From an uncultured Dehalococcoidia bacterium (GTDB taxonomy: Bacteria; Chloroflexota; Dehalococcoidia; Lucifugimonadales; Australimonadaceae): 64,000 bases of DNA. The notes beneath the pieces are model-generated. The model was not told where the DNA came from and did no database searches. It was given only the letters and a program-made list of their open reading frames with translations. Position numbers and translations under genes: made by a program. Positions 15,205 through 24,839 of this stretch are shown piece by piece. The stretch's first letter is position 1, and each line of letters opens with the position of its first letter. The stretch covers positions 124,001-188,000 of the forward strand of contig OY282355.1 in assembly GCA_958295525.1 (NCBI GenBank). The letters are read 5' to 3'.

Positions 15205-17055
15205 ATGGAGCGCGTGGACGCTTCCCTCATTCGCAACTTCTGCATCATCGCCCATATAGACCACGGCAAATCCACGCTCGCCGACCGCATCCTCGAGATC
15301 ACGGGGGCGGTGTCCGCGCGCGAGATGCACGCTCAACTCCTCGACTCTATGGACTTGGAGCGCGAGCGCGGCATCACGATCAAGGCGCAGGCCGTCCGTA
15401 TGGACTTGCCCCACGGCGGGCGAACCTACGAACTGAATCTGATAGACACGCCCGGCCACGTCGACTTCTCCTACGAAGTGTCGCGCTCGCTGGCGGCGTG
15501 CGAGGGCGCGCTGCTCGTGGTGGACGCCTCGCAGGGCATCCAGGCGCAGACGCTCGCCAACGTCTACCTGGCCATGGAGCACGACCTGGCGATCATTCCC
15601 GTCGTGAACAAGATAGACCTGCCCGCCGCCGAGCCCGACCGCGTGATCGAAGAGTTGGGGACGGCGTTCGGCTTCGTCCGGGACGAAGTTCTGCGCGTGT
15701 CCGCGAAAGACGGCGCGGGCGTGCGCGAGTTGCTGGAGGCCGTCGTGGAGCGCATCCCGCCGCCGGAGGCGCGCGGCGAAAAGCCGCTGCGGGCGCTCGT
15801 TTTCGATTCCAAATACGATTCTTACAAGGGCGTCCTGGCCTATGTGCGCGTAATGGACGGCTCCGTCAAGGGAACCGACCGCGTGCGGATGATGGCGACG
15901 GGCACGGAGGCCGATCTGCTGGAGGTCGGCGCGTTCAAGCCTGCGATGGCCAAGTCGCCCGGCCTCGCCGCCGGGGAAGTCGGCTATCTGGCGACGGGGC
16001 TCAAGAGCGTGGGCGATTGCCGCGTCGGCGACACGGTCACGCTGGCGCGCGGGGGCGCGGGCGACCCGCTCCCCGGCTACGGCGAGCAGAAGCCGATGGT
16101 GTTCGCGGGGCTGTACCCCACCGACGGCAATGAGTTTCACGATCTGCGCGAGGCGCTGGAGCGTCTGCAGATGAACGACGCCGCGCTCGTCTACGAGCCG
16201 GAGAGTTCGCCCGCGCTGGGGCCCGGCTTCCGATGCGGCTTCCTCGGGCTGCTCCATATGGAGATCGCGCAGGAGCGGCTCGAGCGCGAGTACGGGATGG
16301 ACCTCGTCGTAACCGCGCCGAGCGTCGTCTACCGCGTCACCATGAACGACGGCTCCGTGCGAGAGGTGTCGAGGCCGACGGATCTGCCGACGGGCGGCGA
16401 GTCGCAGCAGGTGGAGGAGCCGTGGCTGGACTTGTCGCTGCTCACGCCGTCGCGGTTCATAGGGCCGATGATGGAACTGATCAACGCGCGGCGCGGCGAG
16501 TTCAAGCGCACCGAGTACTTGGACGCGGCGCAGGGGCGCGCCGCAGGCGCGGACGCCGCGCCGTCGTCCGACCCGCGCGTGCTGCTGGAGGCGTCCGCGC
16601 CGATGGCCGAGGTGCTGGTGGATTTCTATGATCAGGTGAAGACGCGCAGCCGTGGGTACGCCTCGTTGGACTATTCGTTCAACGGCTACCGGGCCGCGCC
16701 GCTCGTGCGGTTGGACATTCTCGTGAATCAGTCGCCGGTGGACGCGCTCTCGCTCATCACGCACCGCGACCGCGCCTACCACCAGGGGCGGGCGCTGGTG
16801 GAGCGCTTGCGGAAACTGATCCCGCGCCAAATGTTCGACGTGCCGATTCAGGCGGCCATCGGCAGCAAAGTCATCGCCCGCGAGACGGTGACGGCGATGC
16901 GGAAGAACGTGCTGGCCAAATGCTACGGCGGCGACGTCACCCGCAAGCGCAAACTACTGGAGAAGCAGGCCGAAGGCAAGAAGCGAATGAAGCGCATAGG
17001 CCGCGTCGAGGTTCCGCAAGAAGCGTTCCTCGCCGTCATCAAGATGGACCGCTGA
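15205..17055 (+). CDS. lepA: Elongation factor 4 (back-translocating GTPase)
   Basis: 616 aa ribosome-associated GTPase. G1 is AHIDHGKS, G2 RERGITIK, G3 DTPGH and G4 NKID. The C-terminal LepA-specific domain is complete, ending in [25 protein letters not shown]. The start at ATG 15205 gives the family-typical start before [15 protein letters not shown] short Ala/Asp-rich insert lies at about residue 445 ([15 protein letters not shown]). Single gene, divergent from hpnH. Confidence 0.96.
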   Translation: MERVDASLIRNFCIIAHIDHGKSTLADRILEITGAVSAREMHAQLLDSMDLERERGITIKAQAVRMDLPHGGRTYELNLIDTPGHVDFSYEVSRSLAACEGALLVVDASQGIQAQTLANVYLAMEHDLAIIPVVNKIDLPAAEPDRVIEELGTAFGFVRDEVLRVSAKDGAGVRELLEAVVERIPPPEARGEKPLRALVFDSKYDSYKGVLAYVRVMDGSVKGTDRVRMMATGTEADLLEVGAFKPAMAKSPGLAAGEVGYLATGLKSVGDCRVGDTVTLARGGAGDPLPGYGEQKPMVFAGLYPTDGNEFHDLREALERLQMNDAALVYEPESSPALGPGFRCGFLGLLHMEIAQERLEREYGMDLVVTAPSVVYRVTMNDGSVREVSRPTDLPTGGESQQVEEPWLDLSLLTPSRFIGPMMELINARRGEFKRTEYLDAAQGRAAGADAAPSSDPRVLLEASAPMAEVLVDFYDQVKTRSRGYASLDYSFNGYRAAPLVRLDILVNQSPVDALSLITHRDRAYHQGRALVERLRKLIPRQMFDVPIQAAIGSKVIARETVTAMRKNVLAKCYGGDVTRKRKLLEKQAEGKKRMKRIGRVEVPQEAFLAVIKMDR

Positions 17056-17137
17056 GGGGGAGGGTCTTGCGTAGACTAGGCGGCGCGAAAGTTCCGTATT
17101 ACCGGATGATTAGCGGGTCGGGCTGCATGTGGATATA

Positions 17138-17557
17138 TCAGGGCAGCCAGGGGTTGATGACCTCGACGCCGCAATCCGCGAAGCCGCCGACGTCCCGCGT
17201 GGCGACGCCGGCGGCATGGGAGCGCGCAATCGCGGCGATCAGGCAGTCGTGCGTGCTGATGGCGCGTCCGGCGGCGCGCCGGCTCGCGGCCAGAAACCCG
17301 TAGGCCCGCGACGCCTCGCTGTCGAAGGAGAGGATGCGCTCGGCGAAGGCGGCGGCGAAGAGGCGCTCGGCGGTTTCCGCGAGTTCCCGCCGCCGCCTTC
17401 CTTCGGGCAGCACGGCTATTCCCGCCCGGATCTCCGCCTCGGTGATGGCGGTGATGAACAGCGTATTCGCCGGATGGCCGTCCGCCCAGTCGAGAACTTC
17501 CTGCTGCGGCCGATCCCGCATCAACTCGGAGACGACGTTCGTGTCAAGGACGATCAT
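17138..17557 (-). CDS. vapC: PIN-domain toxin of the FitB/VapC type
   Basis: 139 aa ribonuclease toxin. The acidic PIN active site is visible: D5 in VLDTNV, E in ITEAEI, D in STHDCLIAA and D in ATRDVGGF. The NVVSELMR and PxxxxLDWAD features match the FitB-like branch. It starts six bases after the antitoxin stop, in an antitoxin-first operon. The antitoxin should bind the toxin and the operon's own promoter. Confidence 0.9.
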   Translation of the reverse strand: MIVLDTNVVSELMRDRPQQEVLDWADGHPANTLFITAITEAEIRAGIAVLPEGRRRRELAETAERLFAAAFAERILSFDSEASRAYGFLAASRRAAGRAISTHDCLIAAIARSHAAGVATRDVGGFADCGVEVINPWLP

Positions 17558-17563
17558 CGCCGG

Positions 17564-17812
17564 TTAGCAGTCGAAGCGGGGCAACTCGCGCATCGGCTCG
17601 CGTGCGGGGATATCCAGTTCCACGCCGCCGAACGGCTTGAACAACTCGTGGATAGCGGTTCCCAGCCCTTTGGCGGGCGCGTCCCCACGGTGGAGCGCGG
17701 AGCGCAGGATGTTGCGGACCTCCTCCTCCATCGAGTGGCCGCGCTCAGCGGCGCGCACGCGCAACCGCAATTTCAGGTCGTCTTCGATGTTCCGCACGGT
17801 GATGGTGGTCAC
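17564..17812 (-). CDS. vapB: FitA-type ribbon-helix-helix antitoxin
   Basis: 82 aa. The N-terminal TTITVRNIEDDLKLRLRVRA is the DNA-binding ribbon-helix-helix typical of FitA, with the following GHSMEEEVRNILR; the C-terminal tail should wrap the toxin. The GTG at 17812 has GGAGG seven bases upstream, better than the TTG at 17830. It is transcribed from a strong promoter at 17860-17888 with repeated operator motifs, giving autoregulation. Confidence 0.88.
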   Translation of the reverse strand: MTTITVRNIEDDLKLRLRVRAAERGHSMEEEVRNILRSALHRGDAPAKGLGTAIHELFKPFGGVELDIPAREPMRELPRFDC

Positions 17813-17850
17813 GGCCAAGCCTCCGGGCAAGCGCGCCTATGAATGATTGC

Positions 17851-17888
17851 GTTGCAAGCATTATATGCTATCGTTGCAAGCATTGCAA
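17851..17888 (-). promoter_or_regulatory. Toxin-antitoxin promoter with repeated TTGCAA operator motifs
   Basis: On the minus strand, TTGCAA (17888-17883), a 17-base spacer and a perfect TATAAT (17865-17860). GTTGCAAGCATT occurs as a direct repeat at 17851-17862 and 17873-17884 on the plus strand, and the self-complementary TTGCAA appears three times (17852, 17874, 17883). The repeats overlap both promoter boxes, as expected for FitA-type autorepression. Confidence 0.75.
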
Positions 17889-17924
17889 GCCCCGCCGGAA
17901 GGCGGATTCCATCAGTCTGGCGCG

Positions 17925-18791
17925 CTACGCGATGCGCTCGGCGAGGCCGCGCAGCCAAACGCGCATCGCGTCGGCGTAGTCGGGATGGCGGAGCGCGAGT
18001 TCCACGGACGTTTGCAGAAGGCCCAGGGGCGTGCCCGCGTCGAAACGCTCGCCCTCGAAGCGGTAGGCGTGAACAGGCTCGCGCTGCGCGAGGAGGTCTA
18101 TGCCGTCCGTGAGTTGCAGTTCGCCTATCGCGCCCGCCGTGATGGACTCGAGGCAATCGAAAATGGCGGGAGAGAAGACGTAAGGGCCGACGATGGCGAG
18201 ATTCGACGGGGCCTCGCGGCGCGGAGGCTTCTCGACGCAGCGCGTCAGCAGCGTCTCGCGCGGCGAGCGGGCCTCGCCCTCGACGACCCCGTAGCGCGGC
18301 ACGTCGTCCCACGGGACTTCGACGACGCCGACGGCATTGCCCAGCCGCTCGTAGGCGTCGAGCATCTGGCGGGTGACGGACGGCTCGCCGAGGAGGATCT
18401 CGTCGGGCAGGTAGACGATGAAAGGCTCGCCGCCTACGGCGCTCTTCGCGGTGAGAACCGCGTGGCCCAGCCCGAGGGGCTCGCGCTGGCGGACGGCGGT
18501 GATCTCGGCCATTCGGGAGACGCGCTCCACGGCTTCGAGTTTGGGGCTGGCGCGCTCACGGAGCGTCCGCTCGAGGTCGGGCGCGAGGTCGAAGTAGTCC
18601 TCCATCGCCGTCTTGCCGCGCGAGGTCACGAGGACGACGCGCTCGATCCCTGCCTCCGCCGCCTGCTCGACCGCGTACTGAATGACCGGCCGGTCGACGA
18701 GGGGCAGCATCTCCTTCGGGACGGACTTGGAGACCGGGAGAAAGCGGGTGCCGACTCCGGCGGCGACGATGACGGCGGTTCGGACGGGCAT
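17925..18791 (-). CDS. galU: UTP-glucose-1-phosphate uridylyltransferase
   Basis: 288 aa. Makes UDP-glucose from UTP and glucose-1-phosphate for cell-envelope glycans. The nucleotide-binding signature VAAGVGTRFLPVSKSVPKEM is at residues 9-28, followed by VDRPVIQYAVEQA and the later GVVEG and RFDAGTPLG. Length is normal for the family. The toxin-antitoxin operon follows in the same direction, with its own promoter. Confidence 0.95.
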   Translation of the reverse strand: MPVRTAVIVAAGVGTRFLPVSKSVPKEMLPLVDRPVIQYAVEQAAEAGIERVVLVTSRGKTAMEDYFDLAPDLERTLRERASPKLEAVERVSRMAEITAVRQREPLGLGHAVLTAKSAVGGEPFIVYLPDEILLGEPSVTRQMLDAYERLGNAVGVVEVPWDDVPRYGVVEGEARSPRETLLTRCVEKPPRREAPSNLAIVGPYVFSPAIFDCLESITAGAIGELQLTDGIDLLAQREPVHAYRFEGERFDAGTPLGLLQTSVELALRHPDYADAMRVWLRGLAERIA

Positions 18792-18912
18792 AGCGGGCGG
18801 ATGATACCAGAAGGGGAAGGGTTGGCGACGAGGGGCGCGCCGCCGCTCTTGCCTTTACCTTGCCGCCTCGTCCTCCTCGCTCCCTCCGTCCGGGAATCTC
18901 GCCCCCTTGTCC

Positions 18913-19049
18913 CGTCATTCCCGCGTAGGCGGGAATCTCGCCCCCTGTCCCCGTCGTCACGCGGAGGCGAGAACCTCGCCCCCGGACGAGGCGCCACGCG
19001 CATCGCCATTCCCGCCCCCTGTCCCGTCATTCCCGCGTAGGCGGGAATC
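18913..19049. repeat. Two palindromes (and one decayed copy) upstream of a dehydrogenase
   Basis: Good copies at 18913-18937 and 19025-19049; a degraded copy (GTCACGCGGAGGCGAGAAC) near 18955-18975. The 301-base gap 18792-19092 holds nothing else recognisable beyond the short start region of the next gene. Confidence 0.8.
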
Positions 19050-19092
19050 CAGAGGCGTGACGGCGGCGCGCCAATCGCCTACGATACGCCCG

Positions 19093-20058
19093 ATGAAAGC
19101 CGTCGTTCTAGACGCCGCCGGCCCGGAGCCCGCGCTCCGCGACGCGGAGATCCCCGATCCGGAGCCCGGCCCCGGCGAGGCGTTGCTGCGCGTCGCCGCC
19201 TGCGGCTTCTCGCATCACGACGCGCTCATTATGGAGGGCGCGCTCCGGCGAGGCGTTTCGCTGCCCCGCGCGCTCGGCCACGAGGCCGCAGGCGTCGTCT
19301 GCGCCGTCGGCGAGGGAGTGGACGCGAACCTCATCGGCATGGAAACCGCCGTCATCCCGGGCGCCATTGGGCACCGGCGCGACGGCGGCTTCGCCGAAAT
19401 GCTCGCCGCGCCCGCTGATTCGCTCATTCCGCTGCCCGCAGGGACGGACGCTGCGGACGGCGCGATGCTCGTCTCGCCCACCGGCGTCGCGCTCAAGGCG
19501 CTGGAGACGTGCGGCCTGACCGCAGGCCAAACGCTCGTCGTGACCGGCGTCAGCGGCGGAGTGGGGGGGCGCGCCGCGCAGGCCGCGCGCGCCATTGGCG
19601 CGCGCGTCATCGGGATCACCGGATCGTCGGAGAAGGCGCGGCGTCTGCAAGACGAGCCCTGGCTCGACGCCGTTCTGCTCGATAGCGAACCGTGGGAGGA
19701 AGCCGTCGCCGCGCTAACCGGCGGGCAAGGAGCCGACGCCGCGCTCGACGCGACGGGAACGGCGCTCGGACGGCTCGTCGTCTCCCTCCGACGGGGCGGG
19801 CGCGTCGCGCTGGTGGGGCAGGTGGAGCGCGGCGCAGCCCCGTTCGCTCCGGCGGAGGCCGTCTTCCGCGAACTTACGATCACGGGCAGCCTCGGCGCGG
19901 AGCGCCGCCACGCGGAGCGCGCCCTGCAACTGACGCGGAGCGGGCTTATCCCGCCTTTCGTCCACGAAACGCTGCCGCTGTCCGCCGCGGCGGTCGCCGC
20001 CGCCTATCGCGCGCTGAAGCGCCGCGAATGCGTCGGGCGCATTATCTTGCGTCCGTAG
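19093..20058 (+). CDS. Medium-chain alcohol dehydrogenase / quinone reductase family oxidoreductase
   Basis: 321 aa NAD(P)-dependent MDR-family enzyme. GHEAAG and the Rossmann VTGVSGGVGG are clear. A catalytic-type Cys (AACGFSHHD) and the GHE His are present, but the structural zinc lobe with its four cysteines is missing; the segment between GHEAAG and GGFAEM is short. The start ATG 19093 follows a palindromic-repeat region; longer frames only translate the repeats. The substrate cannot be told from sequence. Confidence 0.85.
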   Translation: MKAVVLDAAGPEPALRDAEIPDPEPGPGEALLRVAACGFSHHDALIMEGALRRGVSLPRALGHEAAGVVCAVGEGVDANLIGMETAVIPGAIGHRRDGGFAEMLAAPADSLIPLPAGTDAADGAMLVSPTGVALKALETCGLTAGQTLVVTGVSGGVGGRAAQAARAIGARVIGITGSSEKARRLQDEPWLDAVLLDSEPWEEAVAALTGGQGADAALDATGTALGRLVVSLRRGGRVALVGQVERGAAPFAPAEAVFRELTITGSLGAERRHAERALQLTRSGLIPPFVHETLPLSAAAVAAAYRALKRRECVGRIILRP

Positions 20059-20082
20059 GAGACGCCCCTCCCTATAACGCCC

Positions 20083-22251
20083 TTACTCCGGCAGGATGGT
20101 CACCTCCATGAGTTCCGGGGTTCCGAAGGGGTTGACGCGGAAGCCTTGCACGCGGGGCTTGACGAGCACGTAGTTGGATGCGTGGCGCAGCGGAATGATC
20201 GCCGCGTCCTCGACGAGAATCCGCTCCGCATGCGCGTACAGGGCGAGCCGCGCCTCGGTGTCCGGCTCGACGCGCGCGCGCTCTATGACCGCGTCGTACT
20301 CGGGGTTGGCGTACCCCCCGACGTTGTTGCTCGTGTTCTCGCTGTGCAGCAGCAGGTCGAGGAAGTTCTCCGGGTCAGGGTAGTCGGCGACCCACCCATA
20401 ACTGAAGAGATTCTTGGCGCGCTCCTCCAACTGGTAGAAGTAAGTTTCCGTCTCCACGAGTTCGACTTCCACCTCCACGTCCAAAACCTCGCGCCAAGCG
20501 TCCACGGCAAACTGAACGCTCGCGGGAGCGGCGGCGGCGCCGGGCGCGGTGTAGACCGTGCGGGGGAAGTCGTCCGCGTAGCGCGATTGGGCGAGCGCCG
20601 CCCGCGCCCCTTCCGGGTCGTAGGGAATGCCCGCGAGGTCTTCGGAGTAGCCGGGCATCCCGGGCGGGAGCAGCCCCTTGGCCGGCTCGCCGAGCCCTCC
20701 GTAGACCGTCTCTATCAGTTGCTCTCTGTCCAACGCCATTGCGAACGCCCGCCGGACGTTCGGGTCGTCGAACGGAGGCTCCTGCGCGTTGAAGCCGATG
20801 AAGAACGTATCGAGTTCGGAGTAGATGGACAGTTGACCCGCGAGACCGGACGCCGGGTCGCGCGCGCGGTCGACGTCCCTGCCGCCGATGAACGCCACGT
20901 CCACGCGGTCGGTTTCGTAGAGTTGCATCGAGGGGCCGAGGAGGATGGGGAAGACCGCGAACTCCAGAGACGCGGGCGCGTGGTAGCCGTCGAACCGCTC
21001 CAGCACGAGGACGTCTCCCTCCGTCCATTCCCGCAACTTGAACGGGCCGGAGCCGTTGACGCCGTCGCGCCACCACTCCGCGCCGCCCGCTTCCACGCTG
21101 CGCCTGTCCACCGCCGCGGCGACGGGGTAGGTGAGTTTGGAGAGGAAGTAGGCTTTCGGCGCGTCCACCGTGATCTCGATCGTGCGGTCGTCCACGACGC
21201 GCACGCCGGAGACTTCCGCCGCGTCGCCGTTGAGTTTGTCGCGCGCGCCGACGATGTCCCCCAGGTAGAGGGCGGCGGTGTCGCTGCCGGTCGCGGGGTC
21301 CGCGGCGCGTTCGATGGAGTACTTGAAGTCGTCCGCTGTGATCGGCGTTCCGTCGTGGAACGCGACGCCCTCGCGCAGCGTGAACGTGTAGACCACGCCG
21401 GACGGGTCTATGTCCACGCGCTCCGCGAGGTCGGGCTGCACGACCAGGTCGGCGTCAATGGTCACCAAGCCCCGGAAAAGCGCCCCGACGTAGAAGTGCG
21501 ACGTCACCTCGCGGCTGATCGCCGGGTCGAGCGTGAGCGGATCGCTCCACGGCATCGTGAGGGCCTTGTCGCGGGGCGCGCCGAACGGGGCGGGCGCGAA
21601 CGCCGTAAAGGAATCCATCACCGCGTCAACCGCATCGTCGTGCCGGGGAAAGGCGTCGCCGGACGCTCGCGCCGTGATCACGAACGTCTCCAGGCTGCGC
21701 GCCGCGACCTGCAGACGCAAGACGACGGACTCCCCTTCGATCAGAAACGCAACGTCCACGCGCTCCGCTTCCGCGCCATCGTCGAGCGAAACGGAGCGGC
21801 GGCGGTTCTCGCGCCACTCGATGTCGCCCAAGCCCGACTCCAGCAGCGAGTCCATCCGCTCCGTCAGCGAGAGATCCTCATCCTCGTAATAGTTGAGGAC
21901 TTGAACGAACAGTTCCCCGGAAGGTTCCAAGAGGGCCACGTTCCCGCCTGCGGCGTCGAGCGCCCAGTCCGACGGATGCCGGAAGGCGAACCCCTCGCGG
22001 TCGTCCGTGTAGTTGCGGTAGCCCGCCGGTGCGGGCGCGATGCGCTCGGGCGTCGGCGTTGGCGCGGGGGTCGGCGTCGGCGTGAGCGTGGGGGTCGCCG
22101 TCGCCGGCGGCGAAAGCGTGGGCGTCGCCGTGGCGAGCGTGACGCGCGGCGTGGGCGTGGGCGTCGGGTCGGGCCTGCCGCCCGAGCAGGCGGCGGCGAT
22201 GACGAGCGAAGCGGCGGCGAGGACGGCGAAGGACAAGGTCTGCAGTTTCAC
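20083..22251 (-). CDS. Peptide/solute-binding lipoprotein with an N-terminal PsbP-like domain
   Basis: 722 aa. The signal peptide ends in a lipobox (AAACSGG), followed by a TP-rich spacer of about 45 residues. Residues about 80-215 form a separate domain starting YRNYTDDREGFAFRHPSDW, resembling PsbP/DUF1795-type domains. The rest is an extracytoplasmic solute-binding protein of family 5 (oligopeptide type): DPAISREVTSHFYVGALFRGL, FTLREGVAFHDGTPITADDFKYS, GSGPFKL. It starts at GTG 22251 after AGGAG, overlapping the stop of the peptidase gene (GTGA). No permease or ATPase genes accompany it. Confidence 0.88.
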   Translation of the reverse strand: MKLQTLSFAVLAAASLVIAAACSGGRPDPTPTPTPRVTLATATPTLSPPATATPTLTPTPTPAPTPTPERIAPAPAGYRNYTDDREGFAFRHPSDWALDAAGGNVALLEPSGELFVQVLNYYEDEDLSLTERMDSLLESGLGDIEWRENRRRSVSLDDGAEAERVDVAFLIEGESVVLRLQVAARSLETFVITARASGDAFPRHDDAVDAVMDSFTAFAPAPFGAPRDKALTMPWSDPLTLDPAISREVTSHFYVGALFRGLVTIDADLVVQPDLAERVDIDPSGVVYTFTLREGVAFHDGTPITADDFKYSIERAADPATGSDTAALYLGDIVGARDKLNGDAAEVSGVRVVDDRTIEITVDAPKAYFLSKLTYPVAAAVDRRSVEAGGAEWWRDGVNGSGPFKLREWTEGDVLVLERFDGYHAPASLEFAVFPILLGPSMQLYETDRVDVAFIGGRDVDRARDPASGLAGQLSIYSELDTFFIGFNAQEPPFDDPNVRRAFAMALDREQLIETVYGGLGEPAKGLLPPGMPGYSEDLAGIPYDPEGARAALAQSRYADDFPRTVYTAPGAAAAPASVQFAVDAWREVLDVEVEVELVETETYFYQLEERAKNLFSYGWVADYPDPENFLDLLLHSENTSNNVGGYANPEYDAVIERARVEPDTEARLALYAHAERILVEDAAIIPLRHASNYVLVKPRVQGFRVNPFGTPELMEVTILPE

Positions 22252-23660
22252 GCGGTTCTCCTGATGGCGAGCAGCGCGCCGCCCGCGAGAAGCGCGGCGA
22301 GCGCGGCGTCGAGTCCGGACGTTTCTCCGCCGCCTGAGCGGTTGCACCCCGCGCCGCCGGACGGCGTTGGGGTTGCCTGCGGCGGCGGCGGAGCGGCTGC
22401 GGTTGGCGTGGCGGAAGAGGCCGCCGCGGAGGGCGCAACGGTTGGCGGCGCGGTCGCGGGCGTCGGCGCGGCCCCGGTCGGTTGCGGCTGCGGCGTTCCC
22501 GTTTGGAAAAGAGGCGCCGACGGAATCGGAATAGGCGTCGGAAGCGCCTGCGCCGCGCGGCCCGGCAGCCCCAGGCTTTCCCGCCAGCGGTTCTCCAATC
22601 CAAGCGTGTCGAATCCGTAGGCGTCGGCGAGGGCTCGCTCTATCGCGCCGCTCCCCGCGAACGATTGCAAAAGGACGTTCATGCGTTCCGGGCCGTGCTC
22701 GCGGATGAGGTAGTCAACGACGCTCCAACTCTGCGCGTAAGCGAGGACGGCGTCCTCGGGTTCGCTGGGGAACGCTCCCGCGACGCCGTCCAGCGTGAAC
22801 AGGCGGTTCGATGCGACGGCGGCGTCCAGCGGGCGGCGAAAAGCGCCCTCCAACGGCCCCTCATTATACATCGCCAGCCCTTCGTCTAGCCACGAGGGGA
22901 TTCCCGCGCCGCAACGGAACGCCGCCTGCCCTACGACGACGTGCGACAACTCGTGCGCGATGGCGCGCCTGCCCCAAGCGAGGTTGGCCGGATCGAGGCC
23001 GATGGCGATCAGTCCGTAGGCGGGATAGGCGACGCCGCCCGTGTATTCGCGCGGGAAGACGAGGCCGCCCTGCAGCGACTCGGCGTCTTCGTAGAGGCGT
23101 ATCTCAACGCGGTCGTCCGGGGCCGACCCGGCGGACTCCGCGATGCGGCGCAGGCTCGCCTCGGCGGCGTCGAGCGCGCTATAGGCGAACCGCTCCTCGC
23201 CTTCGTGCCACAGGACGTCCACGCCCTCGCCCGAAAGCCGCCGCCACTCGAATCGCGGGTCTTCGTAGACGAACGTCCGCTCCGGCGTCTCGAACACGCG
23301 CCCGCCGCCCGTCAGCCGCCAGTTGTAGGAGACGGACGCGCCCGGCGGCAGCCCGCCGCTCCGCCGCAGATTCCACTCCCACCGGGCGGAAAGCGCTCCG
23401 CCGCCCGCGTCCGTCAGTTCGGCCTCGCCCAGGGAGACGCTCGAGACGCATTGCCGCCGCCGCGCGCTGTAGCGCACCTCCGCCCGCTCGACCTCGACGG
23501 GGAGCGCGGCGCGCAATTCGAAGACGACCGCGTCCGGGAAGCCGTCGGTCGAGACTTCGTCGCTGACGGCCTCGAGCGGCTCCTGAGCGGCGGCGCCCCC
23601 GGGAGACGCGAGCGCCGCGAGGAGCGCGGCGGCGAGGAGGCCAACGCGGAGCGCGGTCAT
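22248..23660 (-). CDS. Secreted, membrane-anchored zinc metallopeptidase (Peptidase MA-like)
   Basis: 470 aa. A signal peptide (residues 1-25) leads to a beta-rich N-terminal domain, then a gluzincin-type domain with IAHELSHVVVG (His, Glu, His) and the downstream PSWLDEGLAMY, whose Glu is the probable third zinc ligand. A Pro/Thr/Ala-rich linker of about 75 residues and a C-terminal hydrophobic segment (AALAALLAGGALLAI) followed by RR anchor it with the catalytic domain outside. It overlaps the upstream amidohydrolase (ATGA) and the downstream binding protein (GTGA), so the three genes are translationally coupled. Confidence 0.85.
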   Translation of the reverse strand: MTALRVGLLAAALLAALASPGGAAAQEPLEAVSDEVSTDGFPDAVVFELRAALPVEVERAEVRYSARRRQCVSSVSLGEAELTDAGGGALSARWEWNLRRSGGLPPGASVSYNWRLTGGGRVFETPERTFVYEDPRFEWRRLSGEGVDVLWHEGEERFAYSALDAAEASLRRIAESAGSAPDDRVEIRLYEDAESLQGGLVFPREYTGGVAYPAYGLIAIGLDPANLAWGRRAIAHELSHVVVGQAAFRCGAGIPSWLDEGLAMYNEGPLEGAFRRPLDAAVASNRLFTLDGVAGAFPSEPEDAVLAYAQSWSVVDYLIREHGPERMNVLLQSFAGSGAIERALADAYGFDTLGLENRWRESLGLPGRAAQALPTPIPIPSAPLFQTGTPQPQPTGAAPTPATAPPTVAPSAAASSATPTAAAPPPPQATPTPSGGAGCNRSGGGETSGLDAALAALLAGGALLAIRRTA

Positions 23661-24730
23661 CCTCCGATGGGGTAGAGTTTGCGGACGTTCGTGTTCACCA
23701 GTTTGCGAATGACGTCGGCGGGGAGGTGCCCCAGGTTTTCGGCGAGCACTCTGCGGGAGTTGGGCCACGGCGAATTCGGATGCGGGTAGTCCGTGGACCA
23801 CATGCAATTGTCGTGCCCCCACCACGAGAGCAACTGCCCGCCGACGTAGTCGTTGAAGAACGTGGCGTAGCAGTTGCGGGCGAAGTACTCGCTGGGGAGC
23901 ATCGTCATCGGCATCGGGCGCTGGTCTTTGAAGCGCTTGTAGTAGTAGTCCCACTGCTGCAGAACGAAGGGTATCCAGCCGATCTCGCTCTCCACGACCA
24001 CCGCCTTGAGGCGCGGGAAGCGCTCGAACACCCCCGTGAAGATGAGGTCGAAGAGGGAATTCGTCACGCTCTGGAGTTTGAGGTTGACGGAGCCCCGGTG
24101 CGCGAGGAGCGCGTCGCTCTGGCGCTGCCCGAAGTTCACGCTCGCGCTGTAGTCGAAGCCCGTGAGGATGTGCAGGTGAATGGGAACGTCGAGTTCCTGC
24201 GCGGCGGCCCAGAGTTTGTCGTAATGCGCGCCCGTGAAGGGCAAGTCGGGGTGCGGAACCTGCCAAACGAGCGCGCCGACCAGTCCCGCCTCGCTCGTGC
24301 GGTGCAACTCGGCGACCGCCTTGTCTATGTCGTAGGTTGCGATGCACGGTATGCCGACGAGCCTGCCGGGCGCGGCGGCGCAGTACTCGATGAGCCAGTC
24401 GTTGTAGATGCGGAAGCACGCTTCCTGCGCCTCTGGGCTTTCGAGGCTGAACAAGCGCAAGCCAAGCGTGGGGTACAGCGTCTCGGCGGAGACGCCGTCG
24501 GTCTCCATTTCGCGGACGCGCTCGTTGGGGTCGTACCCGCCGGGCCGCTGATCGTCCATCGCCGTGCCCGTCTTCGGGCGCGGAGGGAACGCGGGCACGT
24601 CGCCCCTGAGGGCGTCCGGCAGTTTGGAATGCCAGAAGTCCGGATCCTCCATCACGTGCGAGTCGGCGGAGATCAGAACCTCGCCGGAGATGTCCGGCGT
24701 CTTGGCCGGGGCTTCCATCGTCATCGTCAT
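23657..24730 (-). CDS. Amidohydrolase family 2 (ACMSD-like TIM barrel)
   Basis: 357 aa metal-dependent hydrolase or decarboxylase. Visible metal-site segments are SADSHVMEDP near the N-terminus, the central PIHLHIL and the C-terminal STDYPHPNSPWP, the DYPH element characteristic of this group; NTNVRKLYP closes the fold. The ATG at 24730 has GGAGG six bases upstream, better than the internal ATG 24724. First gene of a coupled operon with the peptidase and binding protein. The substrate is unknown; ACMSD-type members act on aromatic acids. Confidence 0.85.
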   Translation of the reverse strand: MTMTMEAPAKTPDISGEVLISADSHVMEDPDFWHSKLPDALRGDVPAFPPRPKTGTAMDDQRPGGYDPNERVREMETDGVSAETLYPTLGLRLFSLESPEAQEACFRIYNDWLIEYCAAAPGRLVGIPCIATYDIDKAVAELHRTSEAGLVGALVWQVPHPDLPFTGAHYDKLWAAAQELDVPIHLHILTGFDYSASVNFGQRQSDALLAHRGSVNLKLQSVTNSLFDLIFTGVFERFPRLKAVVVESEIGWIPFVLQQWDYYYKRFKDQRPMPMTMLPSEYFARNCYATFFNDYVGGQLLSWWGHDNCMWSTDYPHPNSPWPNSRRVLAENLGHLPADVIRKLVNTNVRKLYPIGG

Positions 24731-24839
24731 CGCGCGCCTCCTTCCGCGTCTGCGGCGCCCCGCGAGGGTACGCCCGCCGGCGCCGCGCGTCAATGGCGCA
24801 GGCGCGTTCCTACCTTGCGCCCCGTGCTACCATTCCCGT

